A stretch of 64,000 nt of DNA from CAIWHR01 sp963726775 (GCA_963726775.1 CAVSDL010000007.1:208786-272785); one strand, 5' to 3'. Counted from the stretch's first letter, positions 55,481 through 63,666 are shown. Notes: generated from the letters alone by a model not told the origin. A program made the numbers and translations.

Positions 55481-55619
55481 GATTTGACGGCCCGTCTGCT
55501 TTCTCGCGGGTCGCGCGCGCCGCGACGGTCGCGTTCGACCCATTGCTGCGTTTCGCGCTGTGGAAATCGGTCATTCACCGACTTCACCGAGCGGCCGAGA
55601 CCAGGCGCTTACCGAGGAA

Positions 55620-56603
55620 TCATTGAATCACTGCGTCGGCGCGCGCCAGTATCGAGCGCGGGATCGTGAGTCCCAGTGCCTTCGCGGTATTCAGATTGAT
55701 CACCAGCTCGACCTTCGTCGGTTGCTCCACGGGCAAGTCGGCAGGCTTGGTTCCCCGAAGCACCTTGTCGACGTAGCGTGCGACGCCTTTGTAGTAGTCG
55801 CGGTAACTCAGGCCGTAGCTGATGAAGCCGCCTGCCTCGACGTACTCGCGAAAGCCATATATTCCAGGGAGCTTGAATTCCTTCGCCAGCGTCACGATGC
55901 GTTGCATCTCATTCAGAAAATAAGCATCGACCATCAAGACAAACGCGTCGACACGCTGCCTCTTCATGCTCCCAAATTCGCGGTCCAGGTCCGCTGGAGT
56001 GCGCGCCTCCGTGCGTACAACATTCAAGCGAATGCGCTCCGCCGCCTGCTTTGCCTGGGCCCACCAATATTCATCGCCAACACCTTCCGGGTTTGCCATC
56101 ACGGCGACGGTGCGGATGTTGGGAATTGTCGTGGAAATAAATTCGAACCACTTGGGAATCAATTCTTCGAACAGCGTTGACGTGCCGGTTACGTTTGCGC
56201 CAGGTCGCGCCAGGCTTGCCACGAGCCCGGATTCCACCGGGTCGCCGTTCACTGACATGACCACCGGAATGGTAGTGGTGGCGTTTTTTGCTGCGCGCGT
56301 CGACGGGATGCAGGTCCCCACGATCGCGGCCGGGTTGCGCTCGACCAAAGACGCGGCCAGTTGCGGAAACTCATGCGCGGCGGCCCAGTGTACGTCGATG
56401 ATTACGTTCTTGCCGTCGATCCACCCATACTCCCGAAGCCCCTCCCTGAAAGCGCCGAGAAAAACGCCGCGGTTTGCCTCCGACCCCTGGGATAGATAGT
56501 CTATGCGGGGAATTCTTGCAGCATTCTGTTGCGCCAAAGATGCACATGGCGCCATGACTGCGCCGGCACCAAGTGCCAGGAAAACTCTGCGACGCGTAAT
56601 CAT
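55620..56603 (-). CDS. ABC transporter substrate-binding protein, PF04392-type
   Basis: This 327-residue exported protein has a twin-arginine-like N-terminus (ITRRRVFLALGAGAVMAP, ending ASLAQ) and RIPRIDYLSQGSEANRGVFLGAFREGLREYGWIDGKNVIID, PVVMSVNGDPVESGLVASLARPGANVTG and a VINLNTAKALGLTIP end. This family (TrpX-like) binds aromatic amino acids or unknown ligands. No permease or ATPase is nearby. The start at 56603 opens the signal peptide. It borders the APE-like block. Confidence 0.88.
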   Translation of the reverse strand: MITRRRVFLALGAGAVMAPCASLAQQNAARIPRIDYLSQGSEANRGVFLGAFREGLREYGWIDGKNVIIDVHWAAAHEFPQLAASLVERNPAAIVGTCIPSTRAAKNATTTIPVVMSVNGDPVESGLVASLARPGANVTGTSTLFEELIPKWFEFISTTIPNIRTVAVMANPEGVGDEYWWAQAKQAAERIRLNVVRTEARTPADLDREFGSMKRQRVDAFVLMVDAYFLNEMQRIVTLAKEFKLPGIYGFREYVEAGGFISYGLSYRDYYKGVARYVDKVLRGTKPADLPVEQPTKVELVINLNTAKALGLTIPRSILARADAVIQ

Positions 56604-56909
56604 GCGTTGTTCCGGCAGATCGAGGCAAGAGGCCGCTGCAACTGATTCTACCCACATATCGCGTGTGGCGCGCCAGGTACCTCCTGCGTTAATATTCGAC
56701 AGGAAACTCGCGGTGCGGCTTCCAGGACCCCGCACGAGGTTACCGCTGCCTGCCGCGAATTCGACGCACTCGTGCGTGACCGCCATCGTGATCGTCGCCG
56801 ACGGGCGGCAACGGCGTGCGGCGGAGCGACGGCGTCGCGAGCTACCACACACCGCAAATGCGCGCGTCGCATCGGCGGCCAACGCTGTCATCGAAGGAGG
56901 AGAACGGAA

Positions 56910-57662
56910 ATGCCGATGAAGATCCCGCGTATCGCGCTCGTGACCGGTGGCATGGGCGGCCTCGGCGAGGCCATCTGCATCAAGCTCGCTGCGCTCGGCT
57001 ACAAGGTCGTCACCACGCATTCGCCGGGCAATGCCAAGGCGGCGGAATGGCTCGACAGCATGAACAAGATGGGCTACGGGTTCCGCGCGTACCCCTGCGA
57101 TGTCGCGGACTGGGACTCGTGCGTGGCATGCGTCGCGCAGGTGGCGAAGGACGTCGGGCCGATCGACGTGCTGATCAATAACGCCGGCATCACCCGCGAC
57201 TCGACGTTCAAGAAGATGGACCGGGTGAACTGGGACGCGGTGATCATGACCAACCTCAACTCCTGTTTCAACATGACCAAACAGGTCTGCGACGGCATGG
57301 CTGATCGCGGCTGGGGACGCATCATCAACATCTCGTCGGTGAACGGCCAGAAGGGCGCGTTCGGGCAGGTCAACTACTCGGCGGCGAAGGCCGGCATGCA
57401 CGGCTTCACGAAGGCGCTGGCGCTCGAGGTCGCGCGCAAGGGCGTCACCGTCAACACTATTTCTCCCGGCTACATCGGAACCAAGATGGTGATGGCGATT
57501 CCGCAGGAAGTGCTGGATTCGAAGATCATCCCGCAGATTCCCATGGGACGGCTCGGCAAGCCGGAGGAGGTTGCGGGCCTCGTCGTCTATCTGTCGAGCG
57601 AGGAAGCGGCGTTCGTCACCGGCGCCAACATCGCGATCAACGGCGGCCAGCACATGTTCTGA
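56910..57662 (+). CDS. phaB: Acetoacetyl-CoA reductase PhaB
   Basis: This 250-residue NADPH-dependent SDR has the cofactor site TGGMGGLGEAI, a serine after beta-strand 2 (TTHSPGNAKAAEW, fitting NADPH), NNAGITRDSTFKKM, catalytic Tyr156-Lys160 (YSAAK) and the ends VNTISPGYIGTKMVMAIPQEVLDSKIIPQIPMGRLG and GANIAINGGQHMF. It makes (R)-3-hydroxybutyryl-CoA for PhaC. AAGGAGGAG precedes the ATG. phaA and phaC are not adjacent, so the pathway genes are dispersed. Confidence 0.95.
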   Translation: MPMKIPRIALVTGGMGGLGEAICIKLAALGYKVVTTHSPGNAKAAEWLDSMNKMGYGFRAYPCDVADWDSCVACVAQVAKDVGPIDVLINNAGITRDSTFKKMDRVNWDAVIMTNLNSCFNMTKQVCDGMADRGWGRIINISSVNGQKGAFGQVNYSAAKAGMHGFTKALALEVARKGVTVNTISPGYIGTKMVMAIPQEVLDSKIIPQIPMGRLGKPEEVAGLVVYLSSEEAAFVTGANIAINGGQHMF

Positions 57663-58110
57663 TGCCGTTCGCCCGCGCGATACGGGCGCCATGGGGGCCG
57701 GAGCCGTCCGGCCGCAACGCACCTAGACGGCCACCAAGTCCGCGGACGACGCGTACTGGGTCTGGCCGCGAATGCCGATCGGCAAACAGCCGGCCAGCAA
57801 CAGAATCAATCCAAGACAGATCAGCGTTCTAATCGTTGCTCTCCCGCATGGTCGTGGCGTAAATCGATGCCGGGGCCGATTCCGGCACCGCCGATCATCG
57901 CTTTCGGGCCGGTTGCGGACCGATCGCCCGCCCGAACACCCGGCCTCAAGCGTACTCTGCCTTTGCCATGGCGGGTCGGCAATTTCCGCACACGGCGGCC
58001 CATCCCGGCGATCGCGCTACCGGCAGGCGTAGTGCCAACCCGCGGCAACAGCCACCGCCGGAAGGCCGATATAATCGATTCGCCCTTTCGCTTGCGGTAA
58101 AGGAGACATC
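57663..58110. other. Intergenic region (448 bp) between phaB and the Bug-family gene
   Basis: It holds a weak GCCCG..CGGGC hairpin just after phaB (about 57671-57687) without a T-run, and the small minus-strand lipoprotein frame at 57723-57833. Nothing else I can support, except AAAGGAGACATC before the start at 58111. Confidence 0.5.
57723..57833 (-). CDS. Tiny lipoprotein (36 residues), apparent ATT start
   Basis: The frame reads IRTLICLGLILLLAGC, a perfect lipoprotein signal with lipobox LLAGC, then LPIGIRGQTQYASSADLVAV and a stop. GGGAG lies shortly before codon ATT (57831-57833), and no ATG, GTG or TTG is in frame nearby. Either ATT is used, as in infC, or the start codon has mutated. 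Such mini-lipoproteins are easily missed. Confidence 0.4.
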   Translation of the reverse strand: MRTLICLGLILLLAGCLPIGIRGQTQYASSADLVAV

Positions 58111-59091
58111 GTGCGCAATTCGATACTGTCGCGCGTGCTGGCTGCATGCATCATCGCGTTAGCGCTCGGCCTGCCGGCGTCAGCGCAGGACGTGTATCCG
58201 TCGAAGCCGATCACGCTGATCGTCCCGTTCCCGCCGGGCGGAGTTGCCGACATCGTCGCCCGCCCGGTGGCGGAGGCCATCGGCCGCCATCTCAATGTGC
58301 CGGTCGTCATCGAGAACAAGGCCGGCGCCGGCGGCGGGATCGGCATGGGCTACGTGGCCAAGGCCAGGCCCGACGGGTATACGCTGCTGCTCGCCCTGTC
58401 GTCGATTTCCATCCTGCCCGAGGCCGACAGGGTCCTCGGGCGCGCGCCGATGTATCAGTTCAACCAGTTCGTCCCGATTGCCCGCTTCACCGCCGACCCG
58501 ACGGTGCTCGTCGTGCGCTCCGAAAGCCCGTGGAAGACGCTCGCCGAGTTTGTCGCCGACGCGCGCAAGCGCCCCGGCACGATCAGCTACGGTTCATCGG
58601 GCAACTACGGGACGATGCACGTGCCGATGGAGATGTTCGCGGCAAGCGCGGGCATCAAGCTGCTGCACGTTCCCTACACCGGCGCAGGTCCCGCGGTCGT
58701 GAGTCTCCTCGGCGGCAACATCGACGCGGTGTCGTCCGGGCCCTCGACGGTGATCCAGCACGTGAAAGCCGGCAAGTTGCGCGTGCTCGCCACCTGGGGC
58801 GACGCGCGCCTGGCGTCGCTGCCCGATGTCCCGACACTGACCGAGTCGGGATACGCCGTCGTGTTCTCGCAGTGGACCGCGCTGTTCGCGCCGGCCGGAA
58901 CACCCGAAGCGGCCATCGCGAAGCTGCGCGATGCGGCCCGCGCCACGGCGCCCGATCCAAGGTTCGTCGCGGCGATGGCGACCGTCGAGACGCCGATCCA
59001 GTATCTCGATGCACCGGATCTGCAGCGTTTCTGGGACGCCGACAATCAGAAGCTCGGCGAAGCGGTTCGGCGGATCGGCAAGGTGGAGTGA
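58111..59091 (+). CDS. Bug-family (tripartite tricarboxylate transporter) binding protein
   Basis: This 326-residue periplasmic receptor has a signal peptide ending PASAQ, then YPSKPITLIVPFPPGGVADIVARPVAE, the TctC/Bug signature, ARPDGYTLLLALSS and KLLHVPYTGAGPAVVSLLGGNID. Bug proteins bind carboxylates or amino acids. Most have no transporter nearby, as here. The next gene, an epimerase-like enzyme, starts about 20 bases later, so the ligand may be hydroxyproline-like or another hydroxy acid. The start is a GTG. Confidence 0.93.
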   Translation: MRNSILSRVLAACIIALALGLPASAQDVYPSKPITLIVPFPPGGVADIVARPVAEAIGRHLNVPVVIENKAGAGGGIGMGYVAKARPDGYTLLLALSSISILPEADRVLGRAPMYQFNQFVPIARFTADPTVLVVRSESPWKTLAEFVADARKRPGTISYGSSGNYGTMHVPMEMFAASAGIKLLHVPYTGAGPAVVSLLGGNIDAVSSGPSTVIQHVKAGKLRVLATWGDARLASLPDVPTLTESGYAVVFSQWTALFAPAGTPEAAIAKLRDAARATAPDPRFVAAMATVETPIQYLDAPDLQRFWDADNQKLGEAVRRIGKVE

Positions 59092-59112
59092 CCTGCCGCC
59101 GAGGACGCCGTG

Positions 59113-60066
59113 ATGGAGAACATGGCCCGCGCCAACCCTCATCGGATCGCGATCATCGATTCGCACACCGGCGGCGAGCCGACACGCGTGGTCATTGCCG
59201 GCGGCCCGGATCTTGGGCATGGTCCCCTGGGAACCCGACGCGAACGGTTTCAGCGCGAATTCGACCGCTTCCGCTCCGCCGTCGTCCACGAGCCGCGCGG
59301 CTCGGACGTCGTGGTGGGCGCGTTGCTCGTCGCGCCCGTCGACACATCGTGCGCGGCCGGCGTCATTTTCTTCAACAACGTCGGCTGTATCGGCATGTGC
59401 GGCCACGGAACCATCGGCCTCGTCGCGACGCTCGCGCACCTTGGCAAGATCCAGCCGGGGGACCACAGGATCGAAACGCCCGTCGGCATTGTCGCGGTCA
59501 CGTTGCTTCCGGACGGCGAGATCTCCGTCACCAATGTTCCAAGCTGGCGGGCTGCCAAGGCGGTGACCGTGGACGTTCCCGGCATCGGCGCCGTCACCGG
59601 CGACGTTGCATGGGGCGGCAACTGGTTTTTCCTTATCGAATGGCACCACGTGGATCTGTCGCCGCGCAATGCGGCTGAGCTCACCGATGTTTGCTGGCGG
59701 GTTCGTCAGGCGCTGAATGCGCGGGGATTCCCGGATGTCGACCACATCGAGCTTTTCGGTCCGCCCGCAGCACCCGGCGCCAATTCACGAAACTTCGTTC
59801 TATGCCCGGGCAAGGCCTACGATCGTTCCCCCTGCGGCACCGGAACCAGCGCGAAACTCGCGTGTCTCGCTGCCGACGGAAAGCTGGCCGAGGGCGCGAT
59901 GTGGACCCAGGAGAGCATCCTCGGCAGCACGTTCAAGGCCAAATTCCGCTGGCTCGATCGGGCGGCGGGAAAGATCGAACCCGTGATCGCCGGCAGGGCA
60001 TTCGTGAACGCCGAGTCGACGTTGCTGCTGGACGAACGCGATCCGTATTGCTGGGGAATCCGTTAG
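59113..60066 (+). CDS. Proline racemase / 4-hydroxyproline 2-epimerase family enzyme
   Basis: This 317-residue pyridoxal-independent enzyme has the two catalytic Cys sites: GMCGHGTIG (first) and DRSPCGTGTSAK (second). It begins ANPHRIAIIDSHTGGEPTRVV. Two cysteines in this context suggest 4-hydroxyproline epimerase rather than the dehydratase form. A GTG (59110) and an ATG (59122) are alternative starts. Likely in one transcript with the Bug-family gene. Confidence 0.9.
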   Translation: MENMARANPHRIAIIDSHTGGEPTRVVIAGGPDLGHGPLGTRRERFQREFDRFRSAVVHEPRGSDVVVGALLVAPVDTSCAAGVIFFNNVGCIGMCGHGTIGLVATLAHLGKIQPGDHRIETPVGIVAVTLLPDGEISVTNVPSWRAAKAVTVDVPGIGAVTGDVAWGGNWFFLIEWHHVDLSPRNAAELTDVCWRVRQALNARGFPDVDHIELFGPPAAPGANSRNFVLCPGKAYDRSPCGTGTSAKLACLAADGKLAEGAMWTQESILGSTFKAKFRWLDRAAGKIEPVIAGRAFVNAESTLLLDERDPYCWGIR

Positions 60067-60155
60067 CCGGGCAAGCGTCTTGTCATCGTCGGTGGCAGGG
60101 CAGCGCGACCGAAGCGGACGAATTCTGTCGATCTCGGACAGCCGTCTCCCCCAAG

Positions 60156-61307
60156 CTACTGCGAACTGTAGGCCTTGATCCGCTCGAGTTTCGCGGCGTA
60201 CAAATCGTGATCGCCGCGGGTCGTGCTGTTTTCCATCGCAATAGTCAGGTGCTTGCGCGCCTGCTCGAGTTCTCCGAGGCCTGCATAGGCAACCGCAAGC
60301 CAGAATTGAAATTCATGGTAGTAGCCGGCGCGGTCGACTTCCTTTGCGAACAGGTCCCTAGCGCTCGCGACATCTCCGCCACGCATTGCGGCCAGGCCCC
60401 GATTGAAGTAGCTGAAGGGTGGATTGGGCTCCAATCGTTCCAGCTTGCGGGTAAGGTCCCGCGACTCCGTGTCGCGCCCCAGGCCGCCCAACACCAACGC
60501 CAGGTTCGACATGACCTGCAGGTTCCCGCTGTCGCGTTCGAGAGCATAGGTGAGCACCCGCTCCGCTTGCTCGAGATTGCCATGTCGCTGGTAAATGGCC
60601 CCGAGCGTGTTATAGGAACTCAGGAATTTCGGGTCTTGTGCAATGGCCTCGCGCGCCCACCAGTAAGCATCATTCAGATTCCCGCGGGCGAGTGATTCGG
60701 CGGCGCGATTGTTCATGTACATGGCGACGATGGTTTCCTCTCCGATGACCCACATGCGGAGCTTGCGAACATCTTGCGGCGGAAGAAAATCAATCGTCGT
60801 CAGATCGGGCTCGTTGCCCCGGACTCCGGCATCGGTTTTCCTTCTGCCGAGGGTGAGATTGACGTGCCCGATGGAAAAATAGATGTCGCCGTCGCGGTTC
60901 CAGGTTTCGTCCACAAGCACCCGGTGGTACTGAATTTCCAGGCCAAGTTCCTTCGCGAGGGCAGCGGTCATGATCACCAGGGACAGGCAATTCCCGGAAC
61001 GCGCGGCGAACGCCTGCGCCGCATTTCGGGTCACCACCGAATCGTATTCGAGTTTGAGCTGGGTCTTGGTCGAAAGGGCGTCGATCAGACCCTGCTGGCG
61101 ACCCTTGGTACGCAGGTGGCCGGCGATCTCCTCGTTGACGTAATGCTTCATTTCGTCGCTTGCGGCGAATACGTCATGGGCACTGATGCGCTCGGACGCG
61201 GCGACGAACAGATGATCGGCCAACAGGCGATCCGCCCGCTCGGCCACGGGTGGAGTTGCGCAACCGGAAAGCGTCATGGACACCAGCACGACGGTCCACC
61301 TGTTCAT
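60156..61307 (-). CDS. TPR lipoprotein with an N-terminal transglutaminase-like domain
   Basis: This 383-residue protein has a signal with lipobox TLSGC, then a transglutaminase-like core (ARSGNCLSLVIMTAALAKELGLEIQYHRVLVDE, with Cys in SGNCLS) and three to four TPR repeats (SSYNTLGAIYQRHGNLEQAERVLTYALERDSGNLQVMSNLALVLGGLG). It probably sits in the outer membrane facing the periplasm. The function is unknown. Similar proteins are conserved hypotheticals in betaproteobacteria. Confidence 0.85.
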   Translation of the reverse strand: MNRWTVVLVSMTLSGCATPPVAERADRLLADHLFVAASERISAHDVFAASDEMKHYVNEEIAGHLRTKGRQQGLIDALSTKTQLKLEYDSVVTRNAAQAFAARSGNCLSLVIMTAALAKELGLEIQYHRVLVDETWNRDGDIYFSIGHVNLTLGRRKTDAGVRGNEPDLTTIDFLPPQDVRKLRMWVIGEETIVAMYMNNRAAESLARGNLNDAYWWAREAIAQDPKFLSSYNTLGAIYQRHGNLEQAERVLTYALERDSGNLQVMSNLALVLGGLGRDTESRDLTRKLERLEPNPPFSYFNRGLAAMRGGDVASARDLFAKEVDRAGYYHEFQFWLAVAYAGLGELEQARKHLTIAMENSTTRGDHDLYAAKLERIKAYSSQ

Positions 61308-61694
61308 CGGGCGTCTCCTTTCCTGGCAATGTCCGGCGCAGTACCTGTCGCAGTCAGGTGCCCCGGTGTCGGTCGGAAACCTGCTCCCATGCCGCTTCGG
61401 CGCCGGCCGACGAGCCCCGGGGGCTCGGCCGCACGTCGCCCGGCCAATTCCGTCCTGCCGGTACCGCCCGACGGTTCATTCTAGTACCAATCCGCGGGAG
61501 AAAAGCATGGGGCGCCGGCAACGCCTCTTGCGTGTTTCCACAGCACCCTTCGGAATTTTCACCTGCGCTACGGGATCCCGATCCGGCCTGGTTGACGGCC
61601 GAGACCGATAGCAGCCCATAAAGCCTCGATTCGATCATGGTCTTGCCCAGCACTGACAGTTCGTTGAAAAGCGCTTGCGGCCCTTCAAGACAGT
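61308..61694. other. Intergenic region without recognisable genes
   Basis: This is the first part of the 788-bp gap before phaP. I see no coding frame with a convincing start and no motif beyond the probable promoter area of the TPR lipoprotein gene. Confidence 0.5.
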
Positions 61695-61785
61695 GTCATT
61701 CCGAGCGACGCGAGAAATCTGCCGTTACGTCAAATCAACTGTGATGAAACGCAGATTCCTCGTCTCTTGCGCTCCTCGGAATGAC
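61695..61785. repeat. Palindromic dispersed-repeat element (MITE/REP-like)
   Basis: The ends GTCATTCCGAGC and GCTCCTCGGAATGAC are inverted copies, and the inner parts (GCGAGAAATCTG and CAGATTCCTCG) are also inverted. The whole element is about 91 bp. GTCATTCCGAGCGNAGCGAGGAATCTG is known from many bacterial genomes as a dispersed intergenic palindrome. Confidence 0.75.
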
Positions 61786-61885
61786 ACCAGGTCTTTTCAG
61801 CAAACTGTTAATGCTAATGACACGCGCCTGTTGTCCTGGTCGCCAACCAGGCCGTGTCGAGGCGGGTGAATCGCGCGGATGACCA

Positions 61886-61913
61886 AAAAAAACCCCGACC
61901 TTGCGGCCGGGGC
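61886..61913 (-). terminator. Rho-independent terminator of phaP
   Basis: On the minus strand CCCCGGCC and GGTCGGGG form an 8-bp stem (one mismatch) with a GCAA loop, followed by eight T residues. It is about 180 bases past the phaP stop codon. Confidence 0.85.
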
Positions 61914-61919
61914 TGGAGG

Positions 61920-61951
61920 CTGTATCTCTCAGGAGGAGGAGAAAGATACAG
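61920..61951 (-). repeat. Hairpin in the phaP 3' untranslated region
   Basis: CTGTATCT and AGATACAG form a perfect 8-bp stem around a 16-nt pyrimidine loop (TTCTCCTCCTCCTGAG on the transcript). It lies just before the terminator and could protect the mRNA or bind anti-SD-like sequence. Confidence 0.5.
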
Positions 61952-62095
61952 ATTGAGGCGATGCATCAAATCTGGTGACGCATGGTCAGGAATCAAGCCT
62001 CTGACCGATATCGGGCAAGCGGACCGCCTTGGCCGCCCGATGGAACTCCCGCGCGCCGCCGGTCGATCACCTTGGGCGCGCGGTTCGACAGCCGA

Positions 62096-62662
62096 TTACG
62101 CAGCCTTGCGGCCCTTCGGTGCCGCAGCCTTCGCCGCGAGTGCAGCATTGGCGGCGTTGGCGGCCGCAGCGCGGACGGATGCGTCGGCAAAGGTCACGAC
62201 CTGCTTCGTGGCCTTCTGGAATTGGTCGAACGCGGCGGTCGTCGCGGCGACAGTCGACTTCAGCGCGTTGAAACCCGCATCCGAACCGGCCGGCGCGTCC
62301 TTGCTGGCCTTCTCGACCCACGACGCGAGGCTCTTGGTGTAAGCGGACCATGATTCTTCGGCGAACGCCGAGTATTGCGCTTGCGCTTCCGAGGCCATTT
62401 CGTACAGGCTCTTCGAATAGGCCGTCACGGTCTGGACACCGGTTTCCGCGTACTTGGTGCGAACGGCGAGCAGGTCCTGGACGTCCTTGATCGTCGAAGC
62501 CGCCGTGGCGCCTTCGACGCCCTGGGCCAGCGCGACCTTGGCGGCGCTGAGGTTGAGGCGGATCAGCTTCTCGGTGTTTTCGATCGTCAGTGCGGCGAGC
62601 TTTTGGGCTTGCGCGACATTGGCTTTGTTGATTTCAGCGAATTGTTCCGTTGCGTTGTACAT
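62096..62662 (-). CDS. phaP: Phasin PhaP (PHB granule protein)
   Basis: This 188-residue amphipathic, Ala-rich, alpha-helical protein has the phasin_2 pattern (YNATEQFAEINKANVAQAQKLAALTIENTEKLIRLNLSAAKVAL) and an Ala/Lys-rich C-terminus. It coats PHB granules and controls their size. AGGGAA lies before the ATG ending at 62662. It has a strong promoter and terminator of its own and is divergent from phaR. Confidence 0.95.
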   Translation of the reverse strand: MYNATEQFAEINKANVAQAQKLAALTIENTEKLIRLNLSAAKVALAQGVEGATAASTIKDVQDLLAVRTKYAETGVQTVTAYSKSLYEMASEAQAQYSAFAEESWSAYTKSLASWVEKASKDAPAGSDAGFNALKSTVAATTAAFDQFQKATKQVVTFADASVRAAAANAANAALAAKAAAPKGRKAA

Positions 62663-62774
62663 GGCGTTCCCTTTCAAGGTTAGTAATCCGGCCGGCGACC
62701 GACCGGGTTGCAAAATCCAAGGGTGCCGCTGGCCACCCCGCACAGATGCCCGCTGGGCTCTTCCGGGGACACGG

Positions 62775-62795
62775 TTTTGCTGCACCGCACAAAAC
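62775..62795. promoter_or_regulatory. Probable PhaR operator 1, at the phaP start site
   Basis: TTTTGCTGCACCGCACAAAAC has a TGC/GCA-rich core and partial dyad symmetry. It begins just downstream of the phaP -10 and so overlaps the start point. It shares TTTTGYTGCAYCGCAC with the second copy at 62832-62850. PhaR-type repressors are known to bind such sequences upstream of phaP. Confidence 0.6.
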
Positions 62796-62797
62796 CC

Positions 62798-62826
62798 ATT
62801 GTAGGGACGGGATGAATCGAAGTCAA
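62798..62826 (-). promoter_or_regulatory. Sigma-70 promoter of phaP
   Basis: On the minus strand TTGACT (62821-62826), a 17-base spacer and TACAAT (62798-62803) form a near-consensus promoter. It lies between the two PhaR-like sites, so PhaR can block it. Confidence 0.8.
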
Positions 62827-62831
62827 GCCCT

Positions 62832-62850
62832 TTTTGTTGCATCGCACCAA
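62832..62850. promoter_or_regulatory. Probable PhaR operator 2
   Basis: TTTTGTTGCATCGCACCAA matches operator 1 at the TTTTGYTGCAYCGCAC core. It lies just upstream of the phaP -35 and about 55 bases upstream of the phaR -10, suiting shared or autoregulatory control. Confidence 0.5.
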
Positions 62851-62903
62851 TACGCGATCGGCAGGCCGAAAGCCAAAATCAAACACCCGATAAATCAGCG
62901 GGT

Positions 62904-62909
62904 TATAAT
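62904..62909 (+). promoter_or_regulatory. -10 element (TATAAT) of phaR
   Basis: A perfect TATAAT 28 bases before the phaR start codon. The -35 is poor, as expected for a regulated or weak promoter. Confidence 0.5.
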
Positions 62910-62936
62910 ACCCGTCTGCGTTCCATGGAGTCCGGC

Positions 62937-63512
62937 ATGAGCGATACCCCCCGCATCATCAAGAAGTACCCCAACCGCCGCCTCTACGACACGGCGAACA
63001 GCGGCTACATCACGCTGGCCGACGTCAAGCAGATGGTGCTGGACAACATCGAATTCCAGGTCATCGATGCCAAGACCGGCGACGAATTGTCGCGCACGAT
63101 CCTGCTGCAGATCATCCTCGAGGAGGAGGCGGGCGGCATGCCGATGTTCAGCTCGGAGATGCTGGCGCAGATGATCCGCTTCTACGGCAGCGCGCAGCAG
63201 ACGATCATGGGCAGCTACATCGAGCAGAACGTGAAGGCGTTTCTCGCGATACAGCAAAAACTGCAGGATCAGGCGAAGCAGATCTACGGCGACAAGATGA
63301 TGATCACCCCCGACCTGTGGAAGCAGTTCATGCAGATGCAGGCGCCGGCGATGCAGGGGATGCTGGGCAATTACCTCGAGCAGAGCGCCAAGCTCTTCAT
63401 GGACATGCAGCAGCGGATGCAGGATCAGACGCGCGGGATGTTCGCCGCGTTCCCGTTTCCGAACTTTGCTGCCGGGCAGCAATCGGCCGCGGACGACGAA
63501 AAGAAGCGCTGA
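62937..63512 (+). CDS. phaR: PHB accumulation regulator PhaR
   Basis: This 191-residue regulator has the N-terminal DNA-binding domain (IIKKYPNRRLYDTANSGYITLADVKQMVLDN) and the PHB-granule-binding repeat region (LEEEAGGMPMFSSEMLAQMIRFYGSAQQTIMGSYIEQN). It ends in a Met-rich, charged tail. It senses nascent PHB and then leaves the phaP operator. The ATG at 62937 (MSDTPRIIKK) was chosen over one four codons upstream. It is divergent from phaP. Confidence 0.95.
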   Translation: MSDTPRIIKKYPNRRLYDTANSGYITLADVKQMVLDNIEFQVIDAKTGDELSRTILLQIILEEEAGGMPMFSSEMLAQMIRFYGSAQQTIMGSYIEQNVKAFLAIQQKLQDQAKQIYGDKMMITPDLWKQFMQMQAPAMQGMLGNYLEQSAKLFMDMQQRMQDQTRGMFAAFPFPNFAAGQQSAADDEKKR

Positions 63513-63513
63513 A

Positions 63514-63557
63514 GCCCGGAAGCGCCACAAGACCCGGGCGCCGTACCAGGTTTTTTT
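63514..63557 (+). terminator. Possible terminator after phaR
   Basis: A GCCCGG/CCGGGC stem (63514-63519, 63534-63539) starts one base after the stop codon. A seven-T run follows, but only 11 bases later, so termination strength is uncertain. Confidence 0.35.
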
Positions 63558-63666
63558 GCGTCGCGACACCGGGCCGGCTCCGCAGAATCGGTCCGGCCCT
63601 GCGGCAGCGCAGCGACGGCCGGAGCCGGCGGCGCGATAATCCACGAGTGCTGCGCCTGCCAAATCG

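Larger units (their letters stand above)
45790..55543 (-). other. Aryl-polyene-like biosynthetic cluster, incomplete and frameshifted
   Basis: In transcription order the block holds: ACP fragment, membrane protein, AMP ligase, hotdog dehydratase, acyltransferase, LolA-like remnant, ketosynthase, chain-length-factor-like protein, second dehydratase, ketoreductase, glycosyltransferase, ABC ATPase and ABC-2 permease. The first ten follow the order of known APE clusters. The thioesterase, MMPL exporter and DUF3261 lipoprotein that would sit around the LolA gene are missing, as are the second ACP, second ketosynthase and ammonia-lyase. Base composition and codon choice look less GC-biased than the flanks. 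Confidence 0.75.

Noticed and set aside
63571..63599. GGGCCGG..CCGGCCC hairpin as a terminator
   Set aside because: No T-run follows on either strand in the right orientation.
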